Positions 1 through 10,315 of a stretch of DNA of 64,000 nt are shown here, piece after piece. Numbering within the stretch: the first letter of the stretch is position 1; every line of letters starts with the position of its first letter. The stretch covers positions 372,001 through 436,000 of the forward strand of contig JARKIF010000035.1 of assembly GCA_029378245.1 (NCBI GenBank). Direction: 5' to 3'. This stretch comes from Roridomyces roridus (taxonomy: Eukaryota > Basidiomycota > Agaricomycetes > Agaricales > Mycenaceae). Below the pieces are notes generated by a model. It ran no database searches. It saw only the letters and a program-made list of their open reading frames with translations, and was not told where the DNA came from. Position numbers and translations under genes: made by a program.

Positions 1-640
1 GCTCAGCTCGTCGAGCATGAGAGAACGCTCGTGTGCGTTGTCGAGTTGAGCCAGGAATGTCCAGGACTTCGTGAGACAGGCCCAGAACCCGGGCGAGGCG
101 GACATGAGCGCGTATTTCCCCGGGTGATCGCGCAACACTCCGACGAAAAGCGTCAACTCCACAGAAAACAGCCTCTCTAGATCATCCCTTTGTGGGGCAC
201 CATTAAAATGATGTATCTGTATGAACTCGATCCACGGCCACACGCGTGGCCACAAAGACAGCCCGATTTCACCCTGCGGTCGTAGATGGAACATTGCCTG
301 CAAAGCTATGTGAGCGCAGATGTAGTCTTCTAGGCTTGTGTCGTCTGCATCTTCAAGGGGCCCGGGGATGCGAGTTGGTCAAGAACGAGGAAGAAGACGG
401 CCAGAAATGCCAGCCGCTGAGAGTTGGAGAGTGTCGATGTGTCCATGAGCCTCCGGGCGTGTTGTACCTGAGCCGCAGTGCGAGCGAGAGGCCACACGCT
501 TCACGCAATCAGATGGTTGGTCGACGAATGAGGCTCAGGCCACTACTTGCAGACAGGCCTTACCCGGATGAATAACGGAAGCCGGTCCAGGTTGCGAGCG
601 TGTAGATCGGGTGCATCTGGAATGAAGGCGGAGGTTGCTA
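1..640 (-). pseudogene. 5' part of an agaric MYND-associated gene, frameshifted, running off the left edge
   Basis: Read leftwards from about 640 the minus strand gives 'ARNLDRLPLFIR', then 'RVWPLARTAAQVQHARRL', then 'AFLAVFFLVLD', and in another frame 'TRIPGPLEDADD', 'IALQAMFHLRP' and 'LWPRVWPWIEFI' up to base 1. From memory of the family, this motif order is that of the N-terminal part of lineage-expanded agaric proteins that often end in a MYND zinc finger; that end would lie outside the window. The frame changes at about 378-380, where GACCAACTC reads as if one C were missing. I see no convincing start codon. I infer a decaying copy, although a single base-call error at a CC/CCC run would also explain the break. 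Confidence 0.5.
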
Positions 641-695
641 GGGAGATGGAAGGAAGGAAGTGGAGAGTAGTCAAGACGAAGAGTGGTGGTCGGGT

Positions 696-1147
696 CAAGA
701 GGTACGCCCGATTCAGATCGGGCACACCATCAACAGCACGTGCCATCGACTGCGCCATTTGGGACTCAGCCACTTTCCATAGCATTTGGGTCGGGAAATG
801 GTACATGTAGGTACTGAATTGTAAAATACAACTTCCCAATCCATCTCTATGGATTGATTTTGACACTGAGGCCATGGAAAATATGAGATTTGTGGAATGA
901 GCTCATCATGGGAAAATAGATGTCAATGCCCATCAAGACTTGGCCACTTCACTGCTGGCCTTCCTCTGAGCTACGGGAAAATGCCCAGTGCATAGAAAAT
1001 TGCATTGAGAACTCTTTTTAACATGGTATATCTAGTATATGCACCCTGCATTCATAGAATCCTGTGAGGCTGGTCGAGTCCCAAATGGGGCAGTCGATGG
1101 CACGTGCTGTTGATGGTGTGCCCGATCTGAATCGGGCGTACCTCTTG
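696..1147. mobile_element. hAT-type MITE with 72-bp terminal inverted repeats
   Basis: The first 72 bp (696-767) and the last 72 bp (1076-1147) are near-perfect inverted repeats starting CAAGAGGTACGCC, with one mismatch seen. The element is flanked by an exact 8-bp duplication GGTCGGGT at 688-695 and 1148-1155. The 452-bp core has no coding capacity. Eight-base target duplications are the hallmark of the hAT superfamily, so I call a non-autonomous hAT element. It lies between the broken MYND-associated gene and the pRiA4b-like pseudogene. Confidence 0.9.
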
Positions 1148-1268
1148 GGTCGGGTCCAGGGTTCCAGGGTGGCAGAGATGGATATCATCCATGAAGAGGC
1201 GGATCAATGATTCTCCACTGCGTGAGTGATCCGTGACGGTGTTACACCTCTCTTTGCTCTGTGCCACC

Positions 1269-1771
1269 ATGTCCGACATCAACGACGCGCGATCCCAGGC
1301 GTCGATTTTACGTCAAAAGGGCCTTTCGCATACGTCAAGCTCGCTCCTGGCGACGATGGAGCCGATCTACTCGCTGTCTTCTTCGGTCGTAGGTACTGCA
1401 TGCCTTTGTCTGCCCGCCCGACGCATCATCTGACTTGCCACCGTCCGGACCCCGACATATACGTGAAGAACGTTGGCTTGAATGGGAGTATTTGATCCTG
1501 GGGCTTGTATCCCGTGCGCTGCAGAGCCGATCGTCTCACGCGCTTTTCATCATTCATCCGGTATGTCCCTACGGGTCAACGAGGTGCGGGATTCGAGGAT
1601 GTTCCGTATGGCATCATGAGGAGTGCGCCGTCCTCGACCTTTGTTTTATTCGCTCACCGACAAAGACGCCGTACAGATAGATGCATACACAAAATGCATG
1701 ATCTACGGGCCACTGAACAAATCGACCAAACTCCTGCGCCCGGAGGACCAGTTTCTGAACGCCGTCGTGGC
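1269..1771 (+). pseudogene. Decayed tandem copy of the pRiA4b ORF-3-like gene (N-terminal third)
   Basis: The stretch matches the first exons of the gene starting at 2426, including part of the upstream sequence. Shared pieces are 'MSDI' against 'MSDM', 'GVDFTSKGPFAYVK' against 'GVDFTWKGPPKYVK', 'YVKNVGLNG' against 'YVKNVGLDG', and 'GPLNKSTKLLRPEDQF' against 'APLNRSTKLVRPEDQF'. A deletion just after the start codon throws 'GVDF' into another frame, an in-frame stop follows 'NGSI', and later pieces change frame again. Nothing of the downstream domains is found before the next copy begins. This is a truncated tandem-duplicate pseudogene. Confidence 0.8.
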
Positions 1772-2425
1772 TCGGCAGGTAGATCCTGTAAGACTTTGAC
1801 ATATTGCAAGAGGATAGGATGTGTATGAAGGCTGCGTCCATCGTCTTTCAAAATTACTGACCAGCCAAGGCCTGGTTCGAATCCAGGGCATGGCATGACA
1901 ATTCACGCACATGTTTTTATGCCTTGTCGGATATGATGAAATAGCAGCTTCCAATGCAACAAGGCCGTCTCCTTCACGTCCCTGGTCCTCAGCTGCCTCT
2001 CTCCCCACATCGATATCACATTCCGTGGGTACCGCCTCCACCCCGCACCGAGCTTCCTCCTTGACCAGCCGGGGAACGCGTGCATAGTCCCATGGCCATC
2101 GTCGTCGGTGTGCCACATTGCGAGGTCCTCCTCCACCAGCGCGGGGAAGTAATTCATGATCTCCTTAGGTTGGATTTTTCACATCGGCATCAAAAGCGTT
2201 CAAGGTGGCCGCGATGCCGATGGTTCGGAGTTCAAAGCAAACATTCTTAGATTCGGTTGAGATTCGGCCGCATGCCAGCCGCATCGCTTGGTGTCCCGGT
2301 TCGTAACCAGGTTGTTCAGGTGGGATATTGCGCTGGGGCGGATCGGTGATTCCCGACTACGCGACTGATTCGTGACCGCGTAACGCGTTACATCGCTCTT
2401 TCTTTCTTTCTTTCTTTCATCCACC
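1772..2425. other. Intergenic region with a tRNA T-arm-like motif and a (CTTT)n run
   Basis: No complete gene is seen. At 1868-1884 CCTGGTTCGAATCCAGG folds as a perfect 5-bp T-stem with a 7-base loop, but no acceptor stem or D-arm fits upstream. A minus-strand open frame at 1903-2157 (containing 'FPALVEEDLAMWHTDDDG' and 'HAFPGW') looks protein-like but I cannot assign it. A CTTT run precedes the start codon at 2426. Confidence 0.4.
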
Positions 2426-4270
2426 ATGTCCGACATGGAGGACATGATGCGCGCCATCCGAGGCGTCGATTTTACCTGGAAAGGGCCTCCGAAATACGTC
2501 AAGATTGCTCCTGGCGACGACGGAACTGGCCTAATCGCTGTCTTCTTCGATCGTACGTGCCTTTGTCTGCCCAATGCGTCATCTGGATTCTGACTTGCCA
2601 CCCATCCAGATCCCGACACATACGTGAAAAACGTCGGCTTGGATGGGAGAATACGATCCTGGGGCTTGTATCCCGTACGTCCCGGACCCAATTGCCTCCG
2701 CACCGTTTTCATTCATTCATTCAGTACGTCCCTGCGGGTCAGAAAGGCGAGGGCATCGAAGATGTTCCATACGGGGGCATGAGGAAGGTACACTTCCCCC
2801 CTTTTTCTTTCGTCCACCCATCGACGAAGAGGCAATACAGATGCATGCACAACTGATCTACGCTCCGCTGAACCGGTCGACCAAGCTCGTCCGCCCGGAA
2901 GACCAGTTCCTCAACGCTATCATGGCACGCCGGGTAAGCCCCGCAGTTCCAATTTTGTTTTCACGCTGATCACGTCGTAGAAACGCGAGCTCAAAGAGGT
3001 CGATCTGGGCGATTTCGTGAGTTATCCTGTCTGTCTGTGTGCTGCCGGGTTCAACGTCAACACACATAGCAGGGACATCAAGACCGCGACGGGCGAGGAC
3101 CGAATTTGGCGGCGCTTCATCGTCAGCGGTGGGATGTCGTTGGGTGTGTTTCAGGATAAGGTGTTGGCGCCGCTCATGGGATGGTGTGTAATTCCAACTT
3201 CTTCAAGGCTTCGGTTAAGGCTTCCTCCTAGGGTCAGAAACTTTCACGCGCATATACTCACAGATTACCGCGACGGCACGCTTTACGGGCCCAAGGTAAC
3301 TCTGTCCCAAGTTCTACAGGCGCGAGGTGACCCACCCTTTGTAGAACAGCAAGTCGATTGATATGATGCACATTGATAATGTGAGTGCGTTCTTCATGCC
3401 CTCGTGTTAGACTTTAACTGTATTAGTCCGGCTACGCCTTTCTCTCGGAAGACGACTATTGCCTCGCTCACACGATGGCCAAAGTTGGCGATGCAATTGG
3501 ATACGAGTACGATATTAGAGACCACTTCCGTCATGACATCGAGGTGCGTTTACTGTGTCCTCTACCTGGACCTGTAGTCATCCACACCAACTTCCAGCTT
3601 GAGACGATCCTCCCCCTCGACGAGAGCTCTGGCCGCGTCCAAATCCTCAGCGGCTCCGGCCTCTGCCCTGCCGAAAACTGCAACGGCAACGAAGCCTGGT
3701 CCGAGCGCATAGAAACCATCGCCGACCCCAGCAGTCCCGCCTCCAAACGCCGCGCACTGCTCTCCGAGATCAACTCGATGCCCAATTACACCGACCGCGG
3801 GTGGAATCGCCGGCCTTCTTTCGACCTGGACTATTTTGACTTGGCTGAGACGACGGGCGCGGTGATGACTGCCCTCGGAACCAAATTGTCGTACTCGCCT
3901 GGTGCCAAGATGTACAAGGTCCCAATGGCGCCGGAGGCGCTGTTGGAGTATGGCCCGGGGTTCCCGAGTAAACGAAAGACGACAAGGGAGGTGACGTTAC
4001 CCGAGGGGGACGCAGTCTCTTTGGGTTCTTCGAGGAATTGAAGAAGGATGGTCGGGATAGTAGGCGGGCGACGGCGTGTGCGGCGTGTGGAAATCCGAAC
4101 GATTTGAAGGCGTGTTCGGGCTGCGGGCAGAGGTTTTATTGTGGGAGTGCCACTCCTGCTCTCTCTGGAGGCTTGTGGTGACGATGCTTACGTTGTGCGC
4201 AAAATAGGTGCATTGGAAGTCGACGCATAAACGGGAGTGTGCTGTGAAGAAGAAGAGTGGATCAAGTTGA
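2426..4270 (+). CDS. Plasmid pRiA4b ORF-3-like (MM3350 fold) protein with C-terminal MYND zinc finger
   Basis: A multi-exon gene. Exon 1 (2426-2552) ends before GTACGT; later exons carry 'YVPAGQKGEGIEDVPYGG', 'RPEDQFLNAIMARR', 'RFIVSGGMSLGVFQDKVLAP', 'YYRDGTLYGPK' and 'YEYDIRDHFRHDIE'. The last matches the core pattern Y-x-Y-D-x2-D-x2-x-H-x-I of the pRiA4b ORF-3 family. Next comes 'GSGLCPAENCNG', and the C-terminus has Cys pairs 'CAACG', 'CSGCGQRFYCG' and 'HWKSTHKREC', the Cys/His pattern of a MYND finger. Between the core and the finger the frame changes near 4012, where GTCTCTTTGGG reads as if CT were duplicated; a 25-nt intron there would be too short. The join at about 3015-3070 is also unresolved. 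Function in fungi is unknown to me; the family is named after bacterial plasmid ORFs. Stop is at 4268-4270. Confidence 0.75.
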
Positions 4271-4672
4271 ACAGTCTCTTTCAAATTCAGGAAACAACTC
4301 TTTCTCCAGTCCGTTTACCGTTTACCGTGCAACTACCCATAACTATGTACATCACGTAGTACGGTGGCGGGTCCCGTGGAATGAAGGGTCACGACCGTAC
4401 TGCGCGCGGCGGCAGGTTCCAATCCTGCTGATTGGGGCTCGGAGGGAAGAAGAGTCGTCCATTCTACTAAATACGTACGGAGTCCAGGGACCAAATTGAA
4501 ATGCAGCAAAACTCGAGGTCGTCGCAGTACCACCCAACTAAGTCCGCCGGGTAGTCTCGAGTAAGTCTCGGTTTCTCAGGCCATGGGCAGCCTGTTTTTG
4601 GTCGGTTTGGTTCAAGCCCAACCCGGGCTGCCAACAACATGAGTACACATCACCAGAAAGCCTGACCAGAAC
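4271..4672. other. Intergenic region with a tRNA-like B-box stem
   Basis: No gene is seen. At 4409-4425 GCAGGTTCCAATCCTGC forms a T-arm-like hairpin, with a loosely A-box-like 'TAGTACGGTGG' about 60 bases before it. I cannot build a whole tRNA cloverleaf, so this is at best a degenerate tRNA-derived (SINE-like) element. Confidence 0.25.
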
Positions 4673-6020
4673 TCACTCGACGAAATACAAATCTCCCTTT
4701 TCCACGCTGCACCGATATATTATCTTCTCCTGCGGCACGTCCTTGCCGTGAGTATATGGTGGGCTCCCCGTCCAATACGAGAAGTCCAGCGTGAAGACAG
4801 CCACCTCCACACGATGAACACGAAACTCTGCTCCAAGACGCCGTACAATTTGGCGCCAGTGGTCCACACGCCACGCAATCATTTGATATCTGGCGTCGTC
4901 GAACCGCTCGATGACGACGTCCAAGTAGCGCAGGGCCGGAAGATTCGGGCACAAATCGGACGCGGGCGGGATCCCCGGAATAAGGGCCTGCTCACTGTCG
5001 GGTTCGAAGCGGTGAGAGAAGAGACACAATCTCTCCAGATTCCGTGGCGCCGTGTGCTTGGAGAGGAGCAGGGCGAGGGATGCAGTGCCCAGGGTATTGA
5101 CGGTGAGGGTGCGGAGGTGGTTGAATTCGGACATGCCCGGTGGGTGGGCGCGTCGAAGGTCCGTATTGTCGTCATCATCTGTCCACACAAGCTCCTCAAG
5201 ACAGCGGCGTTGTGGGTGAAGTGCCTGGAGGTAGCCCACCAGCGGAGGCCCTTTTTCATCGTAGAATGTCTCATGGTTGCCCAGATGACAGGAGCCCAAC
5301 GTACGAGGAAGCGCGAGGACGGCAGAAATTGCTCTAGGGGAAACGTGGCACTGGATGAGCTCCAGATGCACCAGGGCGGTTGCACCGGTGGGGATATCGG
5401 CCAGTTTCTCAGCGAGATCGTCGAGAAGGGCTGCGCGTGAGAGGGTGAGGCGCTGGAGTGCCGGTAGCTTGAAGATACCGCTGATTTTTGAGACGCGCCA
5501 ACAGCCACCCTCCTTGCCAGCCCAGTGGATTGTCACTTGAAACATTTCAGTCAACTGGGTCGCTTCCAAACAACACCGAAGGAAACGCACGACTTTCTAG
5601 ATTCTGTAAACCAACACCACGTGCGGCCTGATAAAACAAGAGGCGGTATCCCTGCATGAAGGCCTTCCACCGTTCGTCTTCCCACCGGTTCACGAACGGA
5701 CCCTCCAGCGATAGCGAGCGCAGGTGGGTCATCGTCCCGATCACCGGAGTCAACGCCTCGACGTTTTCTTGGCTGTCCAGGAATACACCGAGGGTTGCGA
5801 CAACATTGGAACGTTGGTGAGATTTTAGAGCCGCGGCGAGGGACACCGCTTGGGAGCCGGTCGTGACCAGAAGGACGCGGTAGAGGATTGGCTCAGCCAG
5901 AAGACGGGCGAGGCGACATGTGTGGACCAGGTGCCGCACGGAGGGCCGATGCCAGTCGTGGATGGCCTCAAAGATGACGAGGAGAAGCTCTGGAGGTAGT
6001 GAGAGGAGTGTCGGCGCCAT
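4673..6020 (-). CDS. F-box/LRR-type protein, frameshifted in the middle
   Basis: From ATG at 6020-6018 the protein starts 'MAPTLLSLPPELLLVIFEAI' and continues 'RHLVHTCRLARLLAEPILYR', a typical basidiomycete F-box. Leucine-rich segments follow ('THLRSLSLEG', 'LPALQRLTLSRAALLDDLAE', 'HLELIQCHVSP', 'LRTLTVNTLG', 'NLERLCLF', 'LPALRYLDVVIERFDD'). F-box proteins of this layout are expected to be substrate adaptors of SCF ubiquitin ligases, though the target is unknown. The frame shifts once at about 5590, where GAAAGTCGTGCG reads as if one C were inserted: one frame gives 'QNLES', the other resumes 'VRFLRCCLEATQL'. No intron of usual size fits. It is either a young pseudogene or a consensus error; everything else is clean over about 445 codons. 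Confidence 0.75.
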
Positions 6021-6430
6021 GGGAGGAGATAGAACGAGAAGTTCACGGGTGTGGGATCCCCTATAAGACGACCTAAGTACCAACTGGGCTGTCCTGGGTT
6101 TTTGACGAGTGGCCGTCACGGCGATCTTATATGCACGAGGCAGTTCAAACTTGGAGGGAAGAAAAGAATCAGATGGTAGTAGGAGGGTGCAACGTGACAA
6201 CCTCCAACCATGTTCGCAACTGACGGAGGTAGCGGCCTGTCAAGTCGGTGGTGTGGCGGATCATTTGATCTCCATTCAGCTGCCCCTTGGATGCGCAAGG
6301 CAGTTCAAACCCGGCATCATGGCCGGATAGATCGGCCAAGCAGCAGCGGAGATTCGAGTCCTCCTTGGGACATCAACCAGAGCAACTCGCAGTTTTTCTT
6401 TTTTTGAACATTCTGAGACCTTCTACTCGG
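6021..6430. other. Possible Pol III (SINE-like) unit ending in a T-run
   Basis: A-box-like TGGCCGGATAG (about 6321-6331) is followed by GGAGATTCGAGTCCTCC, a B-box/T-arm-like hairpin, at about 6349-6365. A long T-rich run (TTTTTCTTTTTTT) ends the unit at about 6404. This order is what a type 2 Pol III promoter and terminator would look like, but I cannot fold a full tRNA, so the call is tentative. The rest of the interval shows no gene. Confidence 0.3.
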
Positions 6431-6438
6431 CCTGCGCA

Positions 6439-6800
6439 TAGGCAACGGCACGGGTACGGGTAACCCGCGCGGGTAGACGGGTTTACCCGCCGCGGGTACG
6501 GGTACGGGTAGCCGAGCTGGATACCCGTGACCCGCGGGTAAGCCCCCAAACTGGGAAACTTTCGTATCGAGAGCGGGGGAGGGTGATTTCAAGCGGTAAG
6601 CATGTTGAATTCACCTTCTCGAACATTAAACTGTATCAATTGAACCACAAAAATTCCTTTCGGCACCGAACTGCCGCCATCTCGGCCACCAACCCGCGGG
6701 TAACCCGTACCCGTACCCGCGGGTACGGGTACACAGCCACCACGGGTACGGGTACGGGTAGACTCCCACATACTCGCGGGTTTACCCGTGCCGATCCCTA
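6439..6800. mobile_element. hAT-type MITE rich in GGGTA repeats
   Basis: The element begins TAGGCAACGGCACGGGTA and ends with the inverse of TAGGGATCGGCACGGGTA. It is bounded by an exact 8-bp duplication CCTGCGCA at 6431-6438 and 6801-6808. Both arms are packed with ACGGGTACGGGTA-type repeats in opposite orientation, so the whole 362 bp can fold back. There is no coding capacity. The 8-bp duplication and TAG-type ends fit the hAT superfamily. Confidence 0.88.
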
Positions 6801-7071
6801 CCTGCGCATGCCTTCTCACTGCTCCGATCAGGACGAGGCGGCTACCCATTGTTTTGGCGCAATAGAGACTGTTGTGTTACTGTCGTGCTGAGGATCCCGA
6901 AGTGAAATGGCCGACCAGTTCGGTTCTGAACTGCGCTTTGTCACGAACGGTGAAAAATTCGTGGTCGAGATGAAAAGAAACCATAAATAAATTCATGAAG
7001 GCATACATTCACATGTACATGGCATAAGATAAGAGGATAAATGAGACTGGAAAAGCAATTGGATCTAGAAT

Positions 7072-7785
7072 TTAGAAAGACACCGCTGCCGCGGCCGCCC
7101 GGATTTGTGTCACTTCAACAGAGGAAGTCCAGCGTCCAAGCATCTCGACGAGGTCCTAAAGATGAGAAATATATATCAGATCCCGACAGATGAAGATTCA
7201 GAACACACCTGGAAGAGCGCCGCCCTCGGTTCAAGCGGATTCCACTCCCACTTGCCCGCATGCGCGACACGGACACTCTCGACGAAATTATTGACCTCGA
7301 TCCCCGATTGGCCCTCGCAGATTGCGGTGCCGCAGTGGTCCAACAGGGCGTGCATGGCCATCAACGACATGAGCTCAAGGTCAGCTTGAGTCTGTGTCGG
7401 AGGGACGAGCACCACAAGACACTCGTGTACGTCTTCCGCAGTGAAAACACCAACGCGAAAGAGTGCACCGATGAAAGCCGCGGTGTTGACACCCGAAGAG
7501 TAGATGTAGGGCTGTGCGGTGGGGGGTTCGGAGGTCCAACGAGCGTCATCCTTGCGGAGGGACAGAGGTTGGTCAACACGGGAGTGGTGGGGATGAGGAC
7601 TCAGAAAGCGACGTACGCCGTGCCAATACGTCTGGAGGGACCCGAGCGCCTCCGAGCGAAGGAGAGCGCGGAAAGCCTGCTTTCCACCGCACGCGTGAAG
7701 CTGCGATGGGCTTGGTGTTCTCGCAGTGCTCGACGCCGGCTTGGATGAGCGACGGACCAACGCTGCCAGATGCTTGTTGCTCCAC
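7072..7785 (-). pseudogene. 5'-truncated paralogue of the MIF4G-like gene at 16.95-18.05 kb
   Basis: The sequence is highly similar to the gene at 16954-18052, including its 3' flank (6960-7100 matches 16856-16990). The MIF4G-like part is intact here: 'GVNTAAFIGALFRVGVFTAE', 'LMSLMAMHALLDHCGTAI', 'FVESVRVAHAGKWEWNPLEP', then a short intron and a last exon 'MLGRWTSSVEVTQIRAAAAV'. The first ~130 codons (the Ser-rich N-terminus) are missing, and a small deletion after 'VEHCENTKPI' breaks the frame. I call a truncated duplicate. Confidence 0.75.
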
Positions 7786-7789
7786 TGCT

Positions 7790-8470
7790 AGTTAGACGCC
7801 GACCGAGGGTGATGTACGCGGGAGCAAAGTGTAATGACGTGGATGTCGTGTCGATGGGAGTGCGAGGGCGTCTTTGCTTCTACGCGGATAGCTGGAATGC
7901 GTCGCTGAGGGAGGGCGGAGACAGAGGCGTAAGGAGGACGGGGCAGTAGTGATGTCCACTCCGTCCGATTATATGGGGGATGAGCATCGGCCTGGGGAGG
8001 ACTTCAGCAGCGTACGTCGAGGCAGTCAGACTCCTTCCCTCCGATGGACTCGAATCGGTCACCTCGTGGATGTAAGGACTGTAGGAACACCGATGTCAAT
8101 ATCCAAGGGTGCAAAGAGAAACGGAAACTCGCACCTCGACGCGATCCCCTCGATCTACATGGACTGTCATGGAGGCACGACGGAACGCTGCCTATTCACG
8201 GCTCTGACGCCGCCTCAGTGGATAGGATAATGGTCTCGGATGCGGGGTGTTGGCCAATGGTGGAGAGGGACGGTGGGCATGATGCATCAACGGTGAGGAC
8301 AAAGGGTGATAACTTATAAGCATCTCACCTTTCGACTATCAGCTCACTCCTGAAGTACTCCCAAGATTGGTGACTGACATGATCATGAGTCCGTGACCGA
8401 AAGACCTTGGGGCATACTTACAGCACACAAGACATTCCTCCGCTTCGCTCCGGAAGCTGTTCTGCCAAGA
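7790..8470. other. Stretch without a recognisable gene
   Basis: Short open frames occur on both strands but none shows a domain, splice-consistent extension or similarity to other parts of the window. I see no repeat or RNA gene here. Confidence 0.4.
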
Positions 8471-8910
8471 TGCATGGCTCAAAGTCAACAAAATCCGAGT
8501 CACTTCCAAGGACACATTCCTCAAGGAATAATTGCATTTAAAGATGATCTACCACCAATCTACCACAGCAACCATGCAGGTAAGTAGGATTTGGATGTCC
8601 AGAGAGCGGGTCAAGTGGAAATGGGACTCCAGCCCATGTTTGTGAGTTCGAGCGAAGAGCCTATTTGAAATGCGCACCTACGGTGTGTTACAGTTGCCAC
8701 GGTCAGGAGTCAAAAGACTGTGTGGCTCGTTGAGTACGGAACGGGTAAAAACCCCAAAGCACGCACGGTATACTTGTCCGGGGCCGTCGGCATGAATCCT
8801 GCAACGTTGACCCATGGGGCACTCTACACCAACAGTGCGCGCCACGAGGAGTACTTGAAATCTTTCCTGGCCGCAGGACAGAGCCGAGGAACCCAGGTCA
8901 CCCAGGTCCA
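8471..8910 (+). CDS. Unidentified two-exon protein
   Basis: From ATG at 8478-8480 a first exon with 'FQGHIPQGIIAFKDDLPPIY' ends at GCAG|GTAAGT near 8580. A 112-nt intron ending TTACAG at about 8692 leads in phase into an exon with 'TVWLVEYGTGKNPKARTVYL' and 'EEYLKSFLAAGQSRGTQVTQ', ending before GTGAGT at about 8911. The frame stays open and in phase across the intron, which supports a real gene or a remnant of one. I do not recognise the family and find no clear stop-containing final exon. It could also be a piece of a mobile element. Confidence 0.35.
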
Positions 8911-10315
8911 ATGTGAGTACGAACAGTTTTGAAGGAAGACGGCAATGTTGTCCTTCCGGCCCCAGACATCAGAGAGAGACCAGTTGGGCGGCAGTCCAAG
9001 TGGACAGACATCCAGGTGAAAAGTGGCTTGATATCGGTCCAGGTTCAATAAATGCGCTGGAATTCGTGAATGTTGCTGCGGAAACGATAGCGAGGGTTGC
9101 ATTTGAATGGTCTTGGCCGAGAGCCCCCGAACGTGTTCTTGCCAAATTCATTCTCAGTCAGGACGTCGTGCGAGAAACGATGAGTGGAGCAAAACCGACA
9201 GATGGGGCACAAAGTTGTTGCGGAGGGAGGGTCGCAGCGTGATAGGAAGCAAACGACTACGTAGGGCAGCCATGTTTATATGCTCCCGGGGCCAGGTGGT
9301 GCCGGAGAGACGCGTTCTTTCGGCGTTCGAAGCTGTTGAGCCGGTGGAGTTTGTAATCGACTGCGATCTGTCGCGCAAGGCTGTAGAGCTGTCACTCGCC
9401 CTCGTTGAGTCCTGAATGAATACATTCCGAGTCTGGAAGTGAGGGGAAAGGCGGACCCGGAACGACGCGCGTTCGGCACCGGATGCAAAAGCTGGAAATC
9501 TGTAACACGAAGCGTGTCAAGCAGACAGAGGGAACCGAATTCGGCCGGATTGCTGTGAAATCAGATGAACACTCAGGTATACGTCGCCTCGAGCTGGCGG
9601 CACGTGGCCTAAAATGCTGTTCCAATGCTGTTGAGTTATGGGTTTTCATGAGAAAAATGAACATGCATCTCGAGGGAGACCATTGGCTGCTAGGCTCAGA
9701 TGAGAGAGGAGGACAAAGAGAGGTTTGCACAAATGGGGACGGAGAAGAAGATTCTAGTCAAAATGGTGCTATAATGTTAAAGAACGGATAATCCGATTCA
9801 AATCCGTCCCTCTGACTATGTAGGTACATCTGCCGGCGGTCCGGATATCACAGGCCCTTGGCCATGACACTGTCAAAATCTGGGGTTTGATGCTTCCTCC
9901 TCCTTTAATTACCTCTCTGGCAGCGGGTCTCTGCGCTCATTGACGCCAGATCCTCCCGAGTCGAAATCCGGGCTCTTCAAAGTCTCACCGTATGTGTGCT
10001 CATCTAGTGCTCATGCTCTTTGGTCGGGATGCCTTCAAGAACTCTTCATTGCCTGTGACTCACCCATGCTATCTCCCACCTATCGCCCAACGACGACAGG
10101 GAATCCATTAGCGCCCATAAATCATGTATCAGCAGACCTCACTAGTCTCTCGTAGACAGACTACGATACAGCTGACGATACACGTATGTAGCTGTATGTA
10201 AGACCTCACGGCCTGCATACCGTCTGCCACCCCAATTTTAAAAGCGCTATTTCTGCGGGTGGCTCTCTGGTACGTATAAGTACCCCTCGGAGTCAGCTTG
10301 GAGGAACGAGTGCAA
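8911..10315. other. Stretch without a recognisable gene
   Basis: Only short unconnected frames are seen. Around 9737-9815 a GGGACGGA / TCCGTCCC pair brackets a B-box-like GATTCAAATCC, but no tRNA fold results. No transposon ends were found. Confidence 0.35.

Noticed and set aside
547..810. Plus-strand open frame near the left edge
   Set aside because: Antisense to the MYND-associated remnant and runs into the hAT MITE.
3990..4014. A 25-nt intron (GTGACG...CGCAG) that would fix the pRiA4b/MYND frame
   Set aside because: Too short for a basidiomycete intron; a duplicated CT is simpler.
6439..6800. Interstitial telomere made of GGGTA repeats
   Set aside because: The unit is not TTAGGG, the arrays face each other, and exact transposon ends with an 8-bp duplication bracket them.
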